From assembly GCF_000346465.2 (NCBI RefSeq), contig NC_034014.1, forward strand, positions 8,949,020 to 9,013,019: DNA of 64,000 nt. The letters are read 5' to 3'. A program made the translations under genes and the position numbers. Positions 48,078-61,146 of this stretch are shown one piece after another. Numbering within the stretch: position 1 is the stretch's first letter; the number at the start of each line of letters is the position of its first letter. The DNA is from Prunus persica (taxonomy: Eukaryota; Streptophyta; Magnoliopsida; Rosales; Rosaceae). Under the pieces are notes generated by a model. The model was given only the letters and a program-made list of their open reading frames with translations. It was not told the DNA's origin and searched no databases.

Positions 48078-48485
48078 GATTTCATTGGGTCCAATTTTAA
48101 CTATTTTTTAAAAGATATTAAGCTTCGTTTTTCCTTTGAATGATGTTTAATGCTCCTTAATGCTTTCTAACACTCATAAATTAAGATTTTTAATGCTTTG
48201 TTATTCTCAACTGCGTGGTTTGAATTCTTTCTAACACTCATATAATTGGTTTTTTTGTCAAAGCTATCTTTTTTTTTTTATACCTTGTAATGGTTTCTTT
48301 TGTACTACAGTTTCTACCCATATGCATCTTCAATTTTGAGATATATCAAATTAATAAAATTTAGCCCACCCATTTGGAAATTCCTAATTTCGCCATTCCT
48401 TAGTAGACTCTTCATTTAGACGGAAGGGTGTGGATGATAATAGCAAAACTCGACCCAATCTGACTTGTTCCATTCCCATCTCTCA
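48078..48485. other. Short intergenic spacer
   Basis: AT-rich; nothing recognised. Confidence 0.6.
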
Positions 48486-48910
48486 TAGCAACTCTAACGG
48501 TTACTTTTGCCAAGGCAGGAGGGGGCCCAAGCCTCGTTTTTCTCTTCCAGGGGGCTAAGCTGTCCGGGTAGCAGTTGGGTCCCACGAAACGAGGCCAGCC
48601 CAAATGCAAAACAAGCCCGTGCTCTAGCCTGAGTTTGCTGACGTCTGCGATGACATCAGCAACCAAAAAAAATACTAAAAATTTCAGATTTTTTTTTAAA
48701 AAATAAATAGTTAGTCATATTCTTCACTTCCCACACCAAAACTCTATACAAATTTCTATCCTCATATCTCATATGAATAGTGGTTGTCATGTCAATGGGT
48801 GAAAACACCACAAGCCTTTTGCAAGGGCTGCCACTATTCACGTAAATAGTAACAACCCATGCCTTGCTCTTGCCCTTGCCCTTTGCCATGGCAAATGGGT
48901 GGAAGTGCTC
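48486..48910. mobile_element. Harbinger-related MITE (element 4)
   Basis: About 425 bp. The right end reads ccatttgcc reversed from gggtggaagtgctc followed by TAA. The left end tagcaactctaacgg is a diverged inverted match. Internal cactattcacgtaaatagt and gccatggcaaatgg motifs match the left ends of elements 1 and 3. It has no ORF. The left TAA appears mutated. Confidence 0.7.
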
Positions 48911-48913
48911 TAA

Positions 48914-49449
48914 AGTATTGTGCTTAAATAAACAAGAAAAGAAAGGATTTATTGAATAAGGTTTCTAAAATGTGCAAAATAACATAGTTCGGTAGATAAA
49001 ACTGAAACAAGATTGCGGATAATCAAATGACTAAACAATTCATTATTTAGCTTATTTTTTGCATGGGTCATCTTTGAAAGAGAACCTAAAAATCAAATCA
49101 TTCTAATGATTAGATTCATTGTGATGGTAACAACATCACGTGATATTTACCACTCCATTCATGTTATACATGTGTACATATTTATTCATATTATTATACC
49201 GTAAGTCCATGACATATCAGCCTCATCGTCCACCCATATTATAATTTGTGGATTACTAACACCACGTGACGGTTTGACCGTCACACTAAAAAATTTCTCT
49301 TAAATTACAAATTAGAAATAAGGTGTCCTTATTTTCCTTAAAACATAGACATCCTAATCCTAGCCTATCGACCAATTTAGGGTTTAGGGATGACGTGTGG
49401 ACATTTTCCAATTGTTGAAATACATTATTGGGTAGCCATAGGGATAGGG
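48914..49449. other. Intergenic
   Basis: No gene or repeat recognised apart from AT-rich sequence. Confidence 0.6.
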
Positions 49450-49827
49450 ATGATGTGTAGACTTTTCTTACAATAAAGATTTCTTTAACGTGGAAACATT
49501 TACTACAATTTGGTCCGTCTCCCTTGTCTATATAGACATCAAAATAGTGAGATGTACCTGGCCACTCAAAACTACAGAAGAATAGTGTATTCACCGTGAA
49601 GGCGTTAGGTCTAAAACTGAATTCAAAGGACCAATCAGGAGGGGGGGAGCACTTTGACACCAAGATCGTCGTTTTTGGATTTGCAGTGAACGGTGGGTCA
49701 AGCCTCCGCCCAAATCATTTGTCACTCTAACATGTCATTCCTTGGGACCAATATCTGCACCACAAATTGTAATTGTGAACAACAAAACCAGAACTGCCAG
49801 CAGTACATTTCTAATGAACGAAGCCAT
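49450..49827 (-). pseudogene. S-protein homolog (self-incompatibility S1 family), broken
   Basis: Members are small secreted plant proteins related to poppy S1. The start MASFIRNVLLAVLVLLFTIT is a clear signal peptide, and the body shows HVRVTNDLGGGL, then VHCKSKNDDLGVK, then WSFEFSFRPN, LFFCSFEWPG and FDVYIDKGD. These lie in three frames. A TGA follows GPKE at about 49,735-49,737, and two frameshifts occur, one before VHCKSK and one at a C-run near 49,640-49,650. No intact protein is possible, though the order of conserved blocks is preserved. Confidence 0.8.
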
Positions 49828-51362
49828 GATTGTTTGAAGTTTTTGTTTTGGTGAAAAAACACAGAGACAAATCATGCTTTTTATAGTTGATAATTTGGTA
49901 CCATATGGCCTCAAAACAAATTGAGTATGATTTGCATTTTTATGGTAATCCATGAGGTTTATAGAACATAGTAACAATTTGATATGAATATTATGGAAAA
50001 ATAAGTAAAAAAAAGAATAGTAAAATTCCATAATATGTTTTTATTGTTTATTTTTGTCAAAATTAGTAATTTATTCAAGTAGATAACACATCAATAACGA
50101 ACATAAGGTAGCACCACAGTTGAAAAGTGGGCCAAACTCTCCCTCCCTCCAAGTGCAACCGGGTTCGATTCACATAGGAAACAATCTTGAAACAATCCAA
50201 TATAATACTCTCAATCAATTGTTAGGCTTGATATCAAGCAATTAACCTTTTTTCGGCTACTGCTTTCTCTAAAAAGAGTAATGAAGTGTATTTTAATAAA
50301 GAAATTTTAATAAATAGTTTTTTTAAAGTATTAATAAATCATAAAAGAAAAAAAAATATTAAATAATTTTAATTGATGTGGTTATCACATAGACATGCCA
50401 CATCATGTGGTATAGAAATGTGGGATAAAAATGTGGTAAGTGTAGCATTACTCTTATCAATATCATTATTACTATTTACCAAAACAAATATTGATTATTT
50501 ATTGCCGTTTTGGTGCCACTTTGTTCTTTGAAACAGTGCAAATTGTGAGTTTAAATATAATACAACTATTCTGAGGTGGAATAATTAATCTTCATTAGAT
50601 TAATCAAATAGTTAAGATTTTTCTAAATACGTATAAATATGTGGATGCTAAATGTAAAAGCTATATGGAATTATTTATTTCCACTTTGTTAAAAGAGGTT
50701 TTCAAGTTCTAATCAAAAGAAAAGTTTTTTACTTTGTTGTTGTGGTGAAATACTTCTAGGCCAAATCTCAAGTAGTGCTATTGTGCACGGTGTTATTGCA
50801 ATGCAGTGCTACTGTGCACGGTGTTATTTTGCAATGTATGTGAACTCCATAAAGATTAGCTAAGATGTCAGAGACTATACCAACAGGATATAGTCCAGTA
50901 AAAAAGGGTATTGACTTACAAATTAATGGTCTCAGATTCGAACCCTCATGGCACGTGATAATGTGTGTGAGAGTCTCCACTTCCCTTGTGTAGTTTAGAC
51001 TATCATTTGTATCTAAAAACAAAATATATCTGAGCACCAAGCAGAAGTCTTCTCTTAAGCAACTCTCAGCAATATTCTTGATGACACATCACTTTGGTGG
51101 TTAAGATTAATTTCATAAAAATAGCTCCCTTTTCATTTCACAATTTCATTAGCAGACAAACATATCTCACAATTCTACATATACATTCAGTGGCAATATT
51201 GTTGGGGGTGTTTATGTCAATACCAGAGAAAACCTTTCTTGAATATAACCAGTGAAATAAAGAGACAAAAAAATCAAAAAAATGATATCAATTGTAAGCA
51301 CAAAGGTCCTAATTACAGCACACACGCACAGGCAGCCCATCTTAATCCTTGATTAGCACATC
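49828..51362. other. Intergenic with SINE-like fragments
   Basis: Two patches contain tRNA B-box-like sequences: gggttcgattc near 50,161 and agattcgaaccctc near 50,933. They may be decayed tRNA-derived SINEs. A near-direct repeat (tgtgcacggtgttatt) lies at about 50,783-50,828. No gene was seen. Confidence 0.4.
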
Positions 51363-52552
51363 TTAACGCAGAGTCTCTACATGTTTGTTCAGCTCCTCCA
51401 GCTTCTTCATCCTCAACTTCTCACTTTCACCCACAAGCTGACAGAAAACATGTACATGTTTGATATTATATGAAAGCTCTTATTAGATTTAATTGCTTGT
51501 ATTTGCAAGCAAGAATGAATACTCACCTCCTTCAATCTGGAAACTAGTTGAGCTTTCTCTTTGTTCTTCTCGTTTAAAGCCTCGAGTGCTTCTTTGTATT
51601 CTTTCTCCTGTGACAAATTTATAGAGCCATCAAGGGGGACTTAGTATGCGTACGGCTACAAAAAAATTTAAATGAAATCTTGCACGAAATGTGTTGGGGG
51701 TTGTGTGGCTCGATACAAATCATAGATGTGGAAAAGACCATGATCCTATATCGGACAAGTACCACAATAATCTACAGCTTAAAAGTAGGCGGCTCACCAC
51801 TAAGTAATTTCAATTTCTTCTGTGATAACATGAGTAATTGCCATAAAACTGAATGAGAGCTATAGCATAAAGAAACCAACTTATAGAGAAAATGGTGACA
51901 AAGTTTCACCTTCCTCTGGCAGCTCTGGCCTAGTGGCTTTAACTCCTTGTTAACTATGTCTATCCTCTTCCGAACATTTGCAACTTCCTTTCTCATTGGA
52001 TCTGTCAGTGCTTCAAGCTCCTAAAAGATATCATAGAAACATAGTCTTGAAGCATCCTCCATATCTCATCATTGACAAGTTTTAGATGAGCAAATAAATA
52101 ATAACACATATTTTTTCATCACATTAAATCTATGTACACTTCTTTTTTCTTTTTCTCAATCATAGGTCATCATTGTAGACAAGATAAAGACTAAAATATT
52201 AAACTCTTGAACATCCTAAGTGGAAGAGATAGAAACTTGTAATTTGGAAAATGAACCTTTGAATTCTAGCATAGTTTGGCAATTTTAGTTCATCACTTAC
52301 TTCTTGAATCTCAGCCAAGCGCTTAGTTGTTTCTTCAACCCTTCCCATCTGAGCCTGGACCTTGTCCTTCACCTCCGACTTCTTCCTCTCAATCTCTTCT
52401 TCCTTTGCCAGGAACAAAGCAACCGCAGACCTTGACATTTCTTCTTCCTTGTCATCATTTACAGGGCTCCCATTGTAACTGACAATACCGGAGTTCTTAA
52501 CTCGCTGCATCTGCGATTGCTGCTGCTCCCACATCTGTTTCGGCGTCGCCAT
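51363..52552 (-). CDS. RAB6-interacting golgin-like coiled-coil protein
   Basis: Four exons in coding order: 52552-52301, 52020-51910, 51607-51527, 51437-51363, giving 172 residues. The conserved core begins at MSRSAVALFLAKEEEIERKK and runs as a continuous coiled coil (VQAQMGRVEETTKRLAEI, DPMRKEVANVRKRID, KELKPLGQSCQRK, EKEYKEALEALNEKN). It ends with KLRMKKLEELNKHVETLR. This matches the small plant family annotated as RAB6-interacting golgin (SCYL1BP1/GORAB type), also listed in older databases as a transcriptional activator family. The golgin role is inferred from the family name and not shown for plants here. The start is the first ATG. The promoter side contains a CT-rich stretch (52,590-52,620). 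Confidence 0.9.
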
Positions 52553-53476
52553 TGGTTTCTCTGCAACACCCTTTCCTCTCTCCCTTGCAGCACTACTCTC
52601 TTCTCTCTCTCTCTCTCTTCTGCTCTTTTTTCCTTCAAATGATGGCTATCTTTCTCCTGTTGGAGTTGGTTATAGCAAAGCTGGCTTTAAAGGTATGGAA
52701 CCCCCCAACTTACTTTACAGCATAAACTTATTACAATGACCTCAAAAGACAAAAAACACCTACTTCCTTTATAATCATAAAGTTTAAGGGTGGGTTTCAC
52801 CTTTGTTGAACGAGGACTTACTCAAAAACCTCTTATCTTCTTTTCCACCTTTACTCAAATGCCTACTTGATATATACCCAACAAAAACTTTCCCTTTTAA
52901 ATAAATAGGTTAATTAATTATTGATAAAATGCATCAATTTTTCCCTTTAAAATAAATATAAACTTTGATCAAGGGTCTAGATGGAGCTGTTTTGGTGAGG
53001 TAGCTATTTTCTTAAGTTGGTATCTTGGCAGATTCAGCTAACCAACTTCATTTCTCATGTCTTTGTGTACAAAATTACACTGTTTATTTTGCTTATATTA
53101 TACTTTATTAGCCCACTATCCACCTAGGGTGCAGATGAACCACCTAGGGTGCTGATGAAGAAATACACTACAGTGTAATATGCAGGAACAGTTTTTCATA
53201 ATAATTCTAAAATGAAGTCTACTTGTATGCCAGATATGATTTGCATAAGTGAAAATTGGTTGAAGGGTCTAACAGAGTATTGGTAATTATTCTTTGTCCT
53301 TGAAGAGAGGTGCTTGGGGTGGAAGTTTTGTTTTGAGGAGTGGACTGTAAGGGCTCACCTACACATCAATACTGATGAGAGCCTTAGGGAACAAGACAGA
53401 TTAGGAGAGATTGGCAGGCTAAGCTAGCTAGCTTCCTTTATCACATATAGTTCTCCTTCCAGCCTGGGCATACAAG

Positions 53477-53590
53477 AAACGAGAAAGACTTGCATGAAAC
53501 GGAAATCAATAACACTATGACACGTATAACACTTTCACGTGACATAAGATAGCAAAACAGTGTCATTGCTACTAAGTTTTTCTCTCTCCT
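53477..53590. mobile_element. Small MITE-like inverted repeat (copy 1)
   Basis: The left arm (acttgcatgaaacggaaatc) and right arm (reversed aaaacttagtagcaatgaca) are partly complementary, and the core cacgtgac/aaaacagtgtcat resembles the copy near 55.3 kb. Confidence 0.45.
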
Positions 53591-54326
53591 ACAGGAAAGA
53601 ATCTCCATTTGCAAACATAATTATATGGCTATTTACACCAAGGGTTTAAGTAAAATGATGAATGTTTGGAAAAGACTCAAAACACATTGTTCTGGATAGA
53701 ACACTAACAAAAAAGAATGAAAACCACTGTTATACGGTAGATATTACATGATTGTTATTAGAGCCTAACGCAGTGCGCCTACCGTATAGAAACTTAAGAT
53801 TTGATTTGGGTTTTGTAATTGACATTCTTAATTTCCAATTTCATTTTTTCAGGCATATATATATATATATATATATATGCATATTTGATATTGTTTTAAA
53901 TTTCCAAAGCTAGGTACATCACGCGTTTGTACTATTTTTAATTCCATGATTAGTTGATATGATTTGGGACCCCATGAGCACTTGGTTATGAGTACATATC
54001 ATGCTAATGAAGACTTTCCAGCATAACACTGTATGGTCCTGATTTTAAAACCAATCTTATAAATTCATCAATCTTTTCTTCTTTCTCATTCCATACAGTA
54101 CAGGTGGTGGACTATATGATTAGTATTGCGACATCCACTTTGTTTTTTTTGGGTTTTTAATTTGTTTTTAACTTTAAACCAATCTATCCATGTCTGCCCT
54201 GTTGCTGGGGGCCATATCAAATTTGCAAAGATTCTGAAAATAATAATAATAAAATAATAAAAAAGAGAAGAAAGAAAGGAACAATTTGACCAGTTTGATT
54301 GGGTTTGGTGGTGGCGGGACTAAAAT

Positions 54327-54530
54327 TTGAACAATGTGGCAAAATGTCTACGCTTGTTTGGTTGCCATTTCCTAGTGATTCTCTTGCTCTTTTGTTGGTG
54401 GTGGCCTGTGCTGGGCCAGGGTGGTCAGAGACCAGTTGAAGCCAGCAGGGTCCGCATGTTCACCCAAAAGAAGAGCCAGAATTTTCTTGATTTTATTTTT
54501 GTTTATATGTGGCCAGGAGATTTAAACTAA
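54327..54530 (+). CDS. Unassigned small ORF with hydrophobic N-terminus
   Basis: 67 residues. The N-terminal hydrophobic stretch (FLVILLLFCWWWPVLG) resembles a signal peptide. No family was recognised and no splice partner was found. It may be chance. Confidence 0.2.
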   Translation: MNNVAKCLRLFGCHFLVILLLFCWWWPVLGQGGQRPVEASRVRMFTQKKSQNFLDFIFVYMWPGDLN

Positions 54531-55233
54531 GAACCTGGTTTGGAAGATTCGGATTAAGAATCTCGTTCAATTGGAAACTTCATCAAAATTTCATTCAAAT
54601 AAAAATCTATGGACCTTTAAAATTAAAAGGTTACTAGAAACACTCGATTTTTCACAACAAAATAGATCAAATCTTAAAAAAAAAAATCATACAAAACTAG
54701 AGCGAAAACGAACAAAGAGGCAAGGAAAAAGGAAGAGGCATCTACAATTCCCTTGTCGCCGGCACCGCCCCCTCCGTCTCCTTCCCCTTCCCCACCATTG
54801 CCGGGCACCCCTTCACCTTGTCCGCTATCTTTTTTATAAACTAATCTTACTCATCACACCCATAAAGTTTATGTAATATCAATTCTGCACTTGTTTACTT
54901 GTGGATCAATTTTTAGATTTCATAAGAGTTTCAAAGGAAAAAAAGAAAAGAAATGATGCTGTGAGATTAGTATTTACATACATGGATCATTGGGATGAGA
55001 CTCATGTATGAGGAAGTGTCTTAATGATCTATAAAAAAAAAAATACGTCTTTTCATATTTGGGGATTATCAAGGTTCATGTTATTAGTTCTAATTAATTC
55101 ATGTCTTTACTTAGTTAGGGATAATTTTTTTTAGTATAAGCAATTAGGGAAGAGGGGTTTGCACAAATTTTTATATATTTATGGTTGAAGGTGAAAGAGC
55201 TCAACTAACTAAGCTATACTCCATTGGTCATAT

Positions 55234-55396
55234 TTAAGGAGAAACACTTACATGAAACGGGATATCACTATTTTGCTGTCTCCGTTCAATCACAATATGT
55301 CATGCGTGATAACTTTTCCACGTGACGGACTGTGATCGGCCGGGAATAACAAAACAGTATTATCTCCGTTTCATACAAGTTTTCTGCATATATAAA
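55234..55396. mobile_element. Small MITE-like inverted repeat (copy 2)
   Basis: The left arm cttacatgaaacgggatat and the right arm, reversed, cttgtatgaaacggagata form an imperfect hairpin of about 160 bp. The family is unassigned. It is related to the copy at 53.5 kb. Confidence 0.6.
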
Positions 55397-56202
55397 TGTC
55401 TTTTCATGTTTAGGGATTATCTAAGGGATTATCTAGGTGTAATTATCTAATACTAAGTAGATATTCAATAAGCTATATAGCCCTTTATTCTTGGCTATTT
55501 TCATTCTAGTTAATCAACAAGGCATAGGGCTCCCCTGTCAAAACCCACAAGAGGTGTATTTAAACAAATTTGAATCCCAATTGAAGCACGTGTTCCTCAA
55601 ACCAAAAACAGATCAGCCACTCGGTCCAATCCTAAGTGGGTAAAGCCAAACCAAAGTAGCCCAGATCTGGTCCTCCAAAATCCAGCCCACGTAGACGGTT
55701 GCCTGAGATTATCCGTCCAGAATTAACGGCCTAGACTATCCAAAAACTTTAAAAGGCCGAAAAAAGTACTTAATCAAAATGCAAGGGTCCAATCCCATGC
55801 TCTCAATCAAACCTCCTGCATATCAGGTGCACCAATACCAGACCGCCACATCACCAGACTCACCAATCCAACTCCCACCTGATCACCACCTCCTTCTCCA
55901 CGCTTTCCACAAACATTCAAATCCCCCCAAAAAACTAGGGCAGTAGCAGCAGCAACAGCTCTATTCTTTACCCAACAAAAAAGAAAACAACCGCAGCCAG
56001 CAGCCGCACCGCCCACAAAATTTTCTCAACTTTCTCCATGCACACGACGTCATTTAACACCTTTCCTTTTTCTAGGGTTTCATTCCCCGTTTTCGTCATC
56101 AGCTTAGGAACTCAGTCGTCCTCTTACGACGCCGTTGTTACGGTAGACTTTGCTGTCTAGGCGTACGGTTAGTGTTTTGCTTTTTCTCTCGTAGTGCTTT
56201 TC

Positions 56203-59200
56203 ATGAGCAGGCGGAGGTTTGGGGACTATCCGAGTCGGTCTTCGGCTAGGGACCGCGAGGAAACCGACGAGAATCGTCGCTCGTACTCGGGTCGGGTTTC
56301 GCGTTATTCACGACCCGAGCGGGAAGCCCGGGTGGAGTACGATACGCGTCGTTATCATGACGGCGGCAGAGATAGGCAGCCGCTGAAACTGTCAGGATTG
56401 AGCGCGGATTTGCCTGTCTCTCAATCGACGTCGATGAAGTTTCAATGGAACCATTTGCTCGCCCAGAAACCCGACGGTTCGAACCCGACCCTGAATCCGG
56501 GTTTGAACCGACCCGGCTTCGGTTTTGGCAACGACAGTAGCTCTTACAGGCTGAACGCTGAAAATGGTTATGCCGGAGGAAGCGGGAAAAGTGGGGTTCC
56601 GGATCCGGGTGTGGACCCCAGCAGGAAATATGGGTATTTTCATGGTGGCTTGACGTCGCCATTGGCAAAATCCCATGTGGGTGTTCCAAAAGTTGACGAC
56701 TTTAGGCATGGGGACCACCGTCAATACATGGGTCAAGAAGATAAGACCGTGTTTGGCTCCGGACCTGGGTGTTCAAGTGGTTTAAAGGAGGGTTTTCGCG
56801 GCCTTTCAGATCAATTCAACAGAAGCAGAGAAATGGCTGCGGAGGGACGTATTGACATTGGTGGGTATTCTTCTCAAGGTCAAGCACCACGACTGAATGA
56901 GTTGCTGGACTCAAATTGGGCTCAGCATAGCCCAAATGGGGACTACAATGCCCCTGGAGTGAAGAGAAGCGATCATGGTGAAATGGGTACCTTTCCCATT
57001 CGTGACCTTCTCTGTAAAAATCTGGCAAATAGTGTTGGAGAAGACACCAGACCTCCAAGCTATTTGAGGCCTAGCGTTGTGGATTCCATTATGGGCAGAA
57101 TTGATGGTGCCAATGGCGCACTTCGAGTAGGTACTCAGGAGATTAGCCAGTGGAACCAATATCATAACTTTACAGAACAGACACAACCGACTATACCCAG
57201 TTATCAATCCTTGGGTACTAAACAATCATTGCCTGATTATTCTGAAGCTTTGGGTTCCAGTTCGAGAACCCGGGACTTCGGATTTGGAGGAGATGATGCT
57301 CTTGAAAGAGGGCTTGAAGCTTTGTCATATGAAGGTGCATTGAAGAGATTAGCTCGGCTTGAGGGTGATCCAGGTTTGGACGATGTGACCACTCTGGAAA
57401 TGTGCGCAATGAGAAAACGAGCTCTGGCTAAGCGACGAAGAGGGAATGACTCAAAATCTGAGTTGTTCCATGATTTTAGCGACTCTTGCAATGTACCTGA
57501 CTTGAGTTATGGGGACAATCAGTTGACTAATGATGATGTAGAACAATATGCGACCATTGGAGAGGGTCAGTGGAACATTGACCAAGCTCCGAATTTGGGA
57601 GAGGATCGGTTGAATATTAACCAAAATATGAACTTTGGAGACTATCAACCGAGCATTGCCCGAGATGTGACCTGCGAAGAGGATCAATGGAACATTGAAC
57701 AAGATGTGAGCTATCGAGAGGCCCAATGGAATGCTGAAGATATCAACGAATTGAATTCTGACAATGTGTTACCATCCTCTAAAATGCAAGAGCATCAAGG
57801 CGAACAATTCAAATCTGCCAGGGTAGATATAAAGAAGCGTTTGGGACCTTTGACATCATCTGGCAGTATAAGGAAGCGTTTGGAACCTTTGAACACGCCT
57901 GGCAGTGTAAAAAAACGTTTGGGACCTTTGAAATCGCCTGGCAGTGTAAAGAAACGTCTGGCGCCTGCTCAAAATGTTCCTGATCCCAAATACTTAGGTC
58001 ATAAACTTGAAGATCAATACAAATCTCGAATAAGAGAAACAGATGATTTTAGTGGAAGCATTCATCCTCAAGGGGGTGGTCTTCCAAAAGTTGAGGGGAA
58101 ACCTACAAAAAAAGCACTCCCTGAAGATTCTGAGGAGTTCAAGAGGCTGGTAGATAGCGCCTTTCTTAAGTACATGAAGGGTTTGCATGAGAACCCAGCT
58201 CTAAAAAGAAAATTCATGGAAGGAGGAACTGTTACTACAAAGTGTTGCATATGTGCCAGGTCTGTCATCTAAGACGTAATATGTTTCTATCTTTAAGTTT
58301 AAATTTTGCTCTTTCTGCTGGAACAAGGATTCGGGTATGATTATAACTTATAGAAATTTAATATACGATAAAACTGCCGTTAGGTAGTTTTAAGTTTTAG
58401 TTCTTGAATTTTCTGAGTATTGGCTGTCTTGGAGGGACTTTTCCAAATGTTGGTTGTCTTGAGGCTTTGACTTTGTGGCACTTAATTGTTGGGTGACAGA
58501 AAATGCGAATGTTAAGGTTAAATCTTTTTGAACTCTCTGCCATGGGAAGGTAAGGTTAATTATTGGCCTAGAAGATTTTTCAGGATGTCCAAAAATTTAA
58601 CTCCCACTACCACTGCATGAGTTGCAGTTTCCTTATAGTTGGTGAGTGCTATTGGAGGAGCAAACCTGAAATGGTTTTATTTTAGTTCAGTTTTTATTAT
58701 AGTTTCATGATGCTCGTGTAACATGACCAAGTGTGAATTCTCCCATCTACAACCTATAAGATGAAGAGGATGTAAATTGTAGATGGAAGGAAAAATGATG
58801 GAACACATCTATTATTTTATTTTTTCGTAAGAAGAAATGCTGATGAAGTTTATGGTCATGGCGGCAGCGTTAGTAATCTCAGGATGATAATTACAGTCTT
58901 GGTAATGATGGGTAGTGATGTGTGGGCAGAAGGTAGGAAACCAGAGATGTTATTCCCACGATTTAAAGTTCATACTCTAACTGCTAGATTATTGAATTTT
59001 ATCAGTCTATTTCTTCTTGTAGTAGTGACATTTTTTAAATTGCATCCGTGTGCATTGCACACAGAATTAAGGCTTTCTTTGGGCTACCAGAATTGGCATA
59101 TGAGATCCTTTTGCCAGGGAAAATATTATTTATTGAACGGCTGATGCCAGAGTGGTACATTAGCGTTTGGAAATTAGAGCCTAGAAGACTATGTTTAGGT

Positions 59201-61146
59201 GGTTATGATGTCTGGGAGAATGTCCTTTCCTTTCTTTTGGGCATCTCTTTAGCTGAGTGTTCTATTTACCTCTATGCTGCTTGAAACCCAGGGTGGCGAG
59301 AGTGCCTTGTTTATTAATAAGGAATTTTTGGGCTTTCAAAGGAAGCATTTTTCTAAGACGTAAAGCTTTTAAGTAAGTGATTAATACATTTTTGCAGATA
59401 ATCCTGCTTATGCATTTTATACTTGAATAGGATGGACTACTTTCATTTGAACTATAGTGGCAGAGGAGAACCAATTGTTGCAGAGACTGAGATTGAAAGA
59501 TGTTTTCTGTAGGCTTGCCATCCTTTAGTAATCTGCAGTTCCTGCTTGCTACTTTATAAAGAGATCCCTCCATGGCAATCCATATTTGTTTCTTCGTAGG
59601 TGGCTACATTTTCTGTGTCATCTGTGGTGCCTGGATAACCCAGTATTCCTAGTCTTCGGCTTTCTGCACTTTCAAATCCTGTAACCTAGTAACTCTTCAC
59701 TCTTACCGGGTTTGAAGTTGGATTAGGAAGGCACTTATTTAGTAGTGTCACTGATAGTATAGGAACTTTATCCATGTACCACTACATGATTCGCACTCCA
59801 GGGATATTTTTCTAATATCTGAACCAAGATATTGGCTCTGTTTTTCCCCATTTCACCTCATGTCCTACAAACTAATTTTGAAGCGATTCAGACCAAAAAA
59901 TGATTAAAGTGATGCTGTAGTTTGTCCCACGTTTAGTTGATTTAGGTTTCAAAGGAATTGCTTAATAACTATTCAATCTGTCTGCGTGTTGTATCAGCAA
60001 CTCGAAAGAATTTGCAGGCACGGTACCCTTGGCAACACATGCCTTCATGTCACCTATGGTTGGTTCCAGAGCAGAGCATTTGGGTTTTCATAAAGCACTT
60101 TGTGTGCTGTTGGGATGGGACAGTGCAGCAGTCTCCAATGGTACATGGATTCAACGGTGTTTGCCTGATGCTGAAGCCTTGGCTCTGAAGGAGGATGTAG
60201 TTATCTGGCCTCCGGTTGTTGTCATCCACAACAGTTCCATAGCAAATAAAAAACCGGATGAAAGGGTGATTGTAAGTATTGAAGGGCTTGGGGCTATTCT
60301 TAAAGGTAAGTAACTAATTAAAATTTCCTCATCTTCCACATATCAATGACTCTTTTTGGCTACTCTTGTAGCAGGTAGGTTTAATGTGATTTCCATCTTC
60401 TCCACTGCGATTATGTTTCTTGTCATATTTCTGTTTCATTCTATGATATCAACTTGTCTTTCACTTATCGTTTCCTCCAAATTCCGAATTCTTCTCAGCA
60501 CCAATTGACTTGCAAAAATCTTTTTGATCAGTTACAATATTTTGGGGAGGGGAATGGTTTTCCAAATTTAAAATCTTCATTATGATCCTAGTTTAGTAAT
60601 GTCAATATTTAAATCATGAAGCTATCAGGGCAGTTGCATCTGTCTATCTCAAGAACCAACTTGCTGCCTTTATTCCCTTTTAACATGCTTTCTCTAGTCG
60701 ACCTTATAGCTGGTGTAATGCTTTGTTGGTTTTTTGCATGACATGTTTTTGTTTGCTTTGTATTTTTCATCCCAATTTGTTGTGTAGGTATAGGATTTGG
60801 TGGGGGGAAGACCAAGGTGTGCCGCGGGAAACCTGCAAATCAAAGTATCTTGGTAGTGACATTTAATGCCACATTTTCTGGTTTGCGAGAAGCAGAAAGA
60901 CTTCACAAGCTTTTCGCTGAGAACAAACACGGGAGGGTTGAGTTCCACAAAATCAGTTCTGCTGGCCTCAGAAACAGCAGCAACGGAAAGCAAGAGTTGC
61001 TGGCAGATGAAGCAAATTGTTTATATGGCTATTTGGGAATTGCAGAGGATTTGGATAAACTCGAAACTGAGACCAAGAAGCGGTGTGTGGTGAAGAGCAA
61101 GAGAGAGATCCAGGCTATTGCTTGTAATTCGCTTAGAAACGAATGA
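56203..61146 (+). CDS. XS-domain protein with N-terminal Arg/Ser-rich region
   Basis: Three exons: 56203-58259, 59998-60305 and 60788-61146, giving 907 residues with compatible phases. Residues 1-60 are Arg/Ser-rich (RRRFGDYPSRSSARDRE). The middle is low-complexity and Gly/Asn/Ser-rich. Two internal repeats stand out: QWNI-centred units of about 16-19 residues (about 450-520) and four KRLxPL...GS units (about 542-595). A Cys-rich motif TKCCICARSNSKEF spans the first junction (about residues 678-692). The C-terminal XS domain follows (WPPVVVIHNSS, GFGGGKTKVC, LVVTFNATFSGLREAERL, NKHGRVEF). The XS domain is an RRM-like fold found in SGS3 and IDN2-type plant proteins of RNA silencing. Direct involvement in silencing is inference only. 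The gene converges on the ABCG gene. Confidence 0.9.

Larger units (their letters stand above)
52553..56202. other. Long intergenic region
   Basis: 3.6 kb without a supported conserved gene. It contains a (TA)n run at about 53,853-53,880, two related small inverted-repeat elements (listed separately), and an unassigned 67-codon ORF at 54,327-54,530 with a hydrophobic N-terminus. The part just before 56,203 is likely promoter and 5' UTR of the XS-domain gene. Confidence 0.5.
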
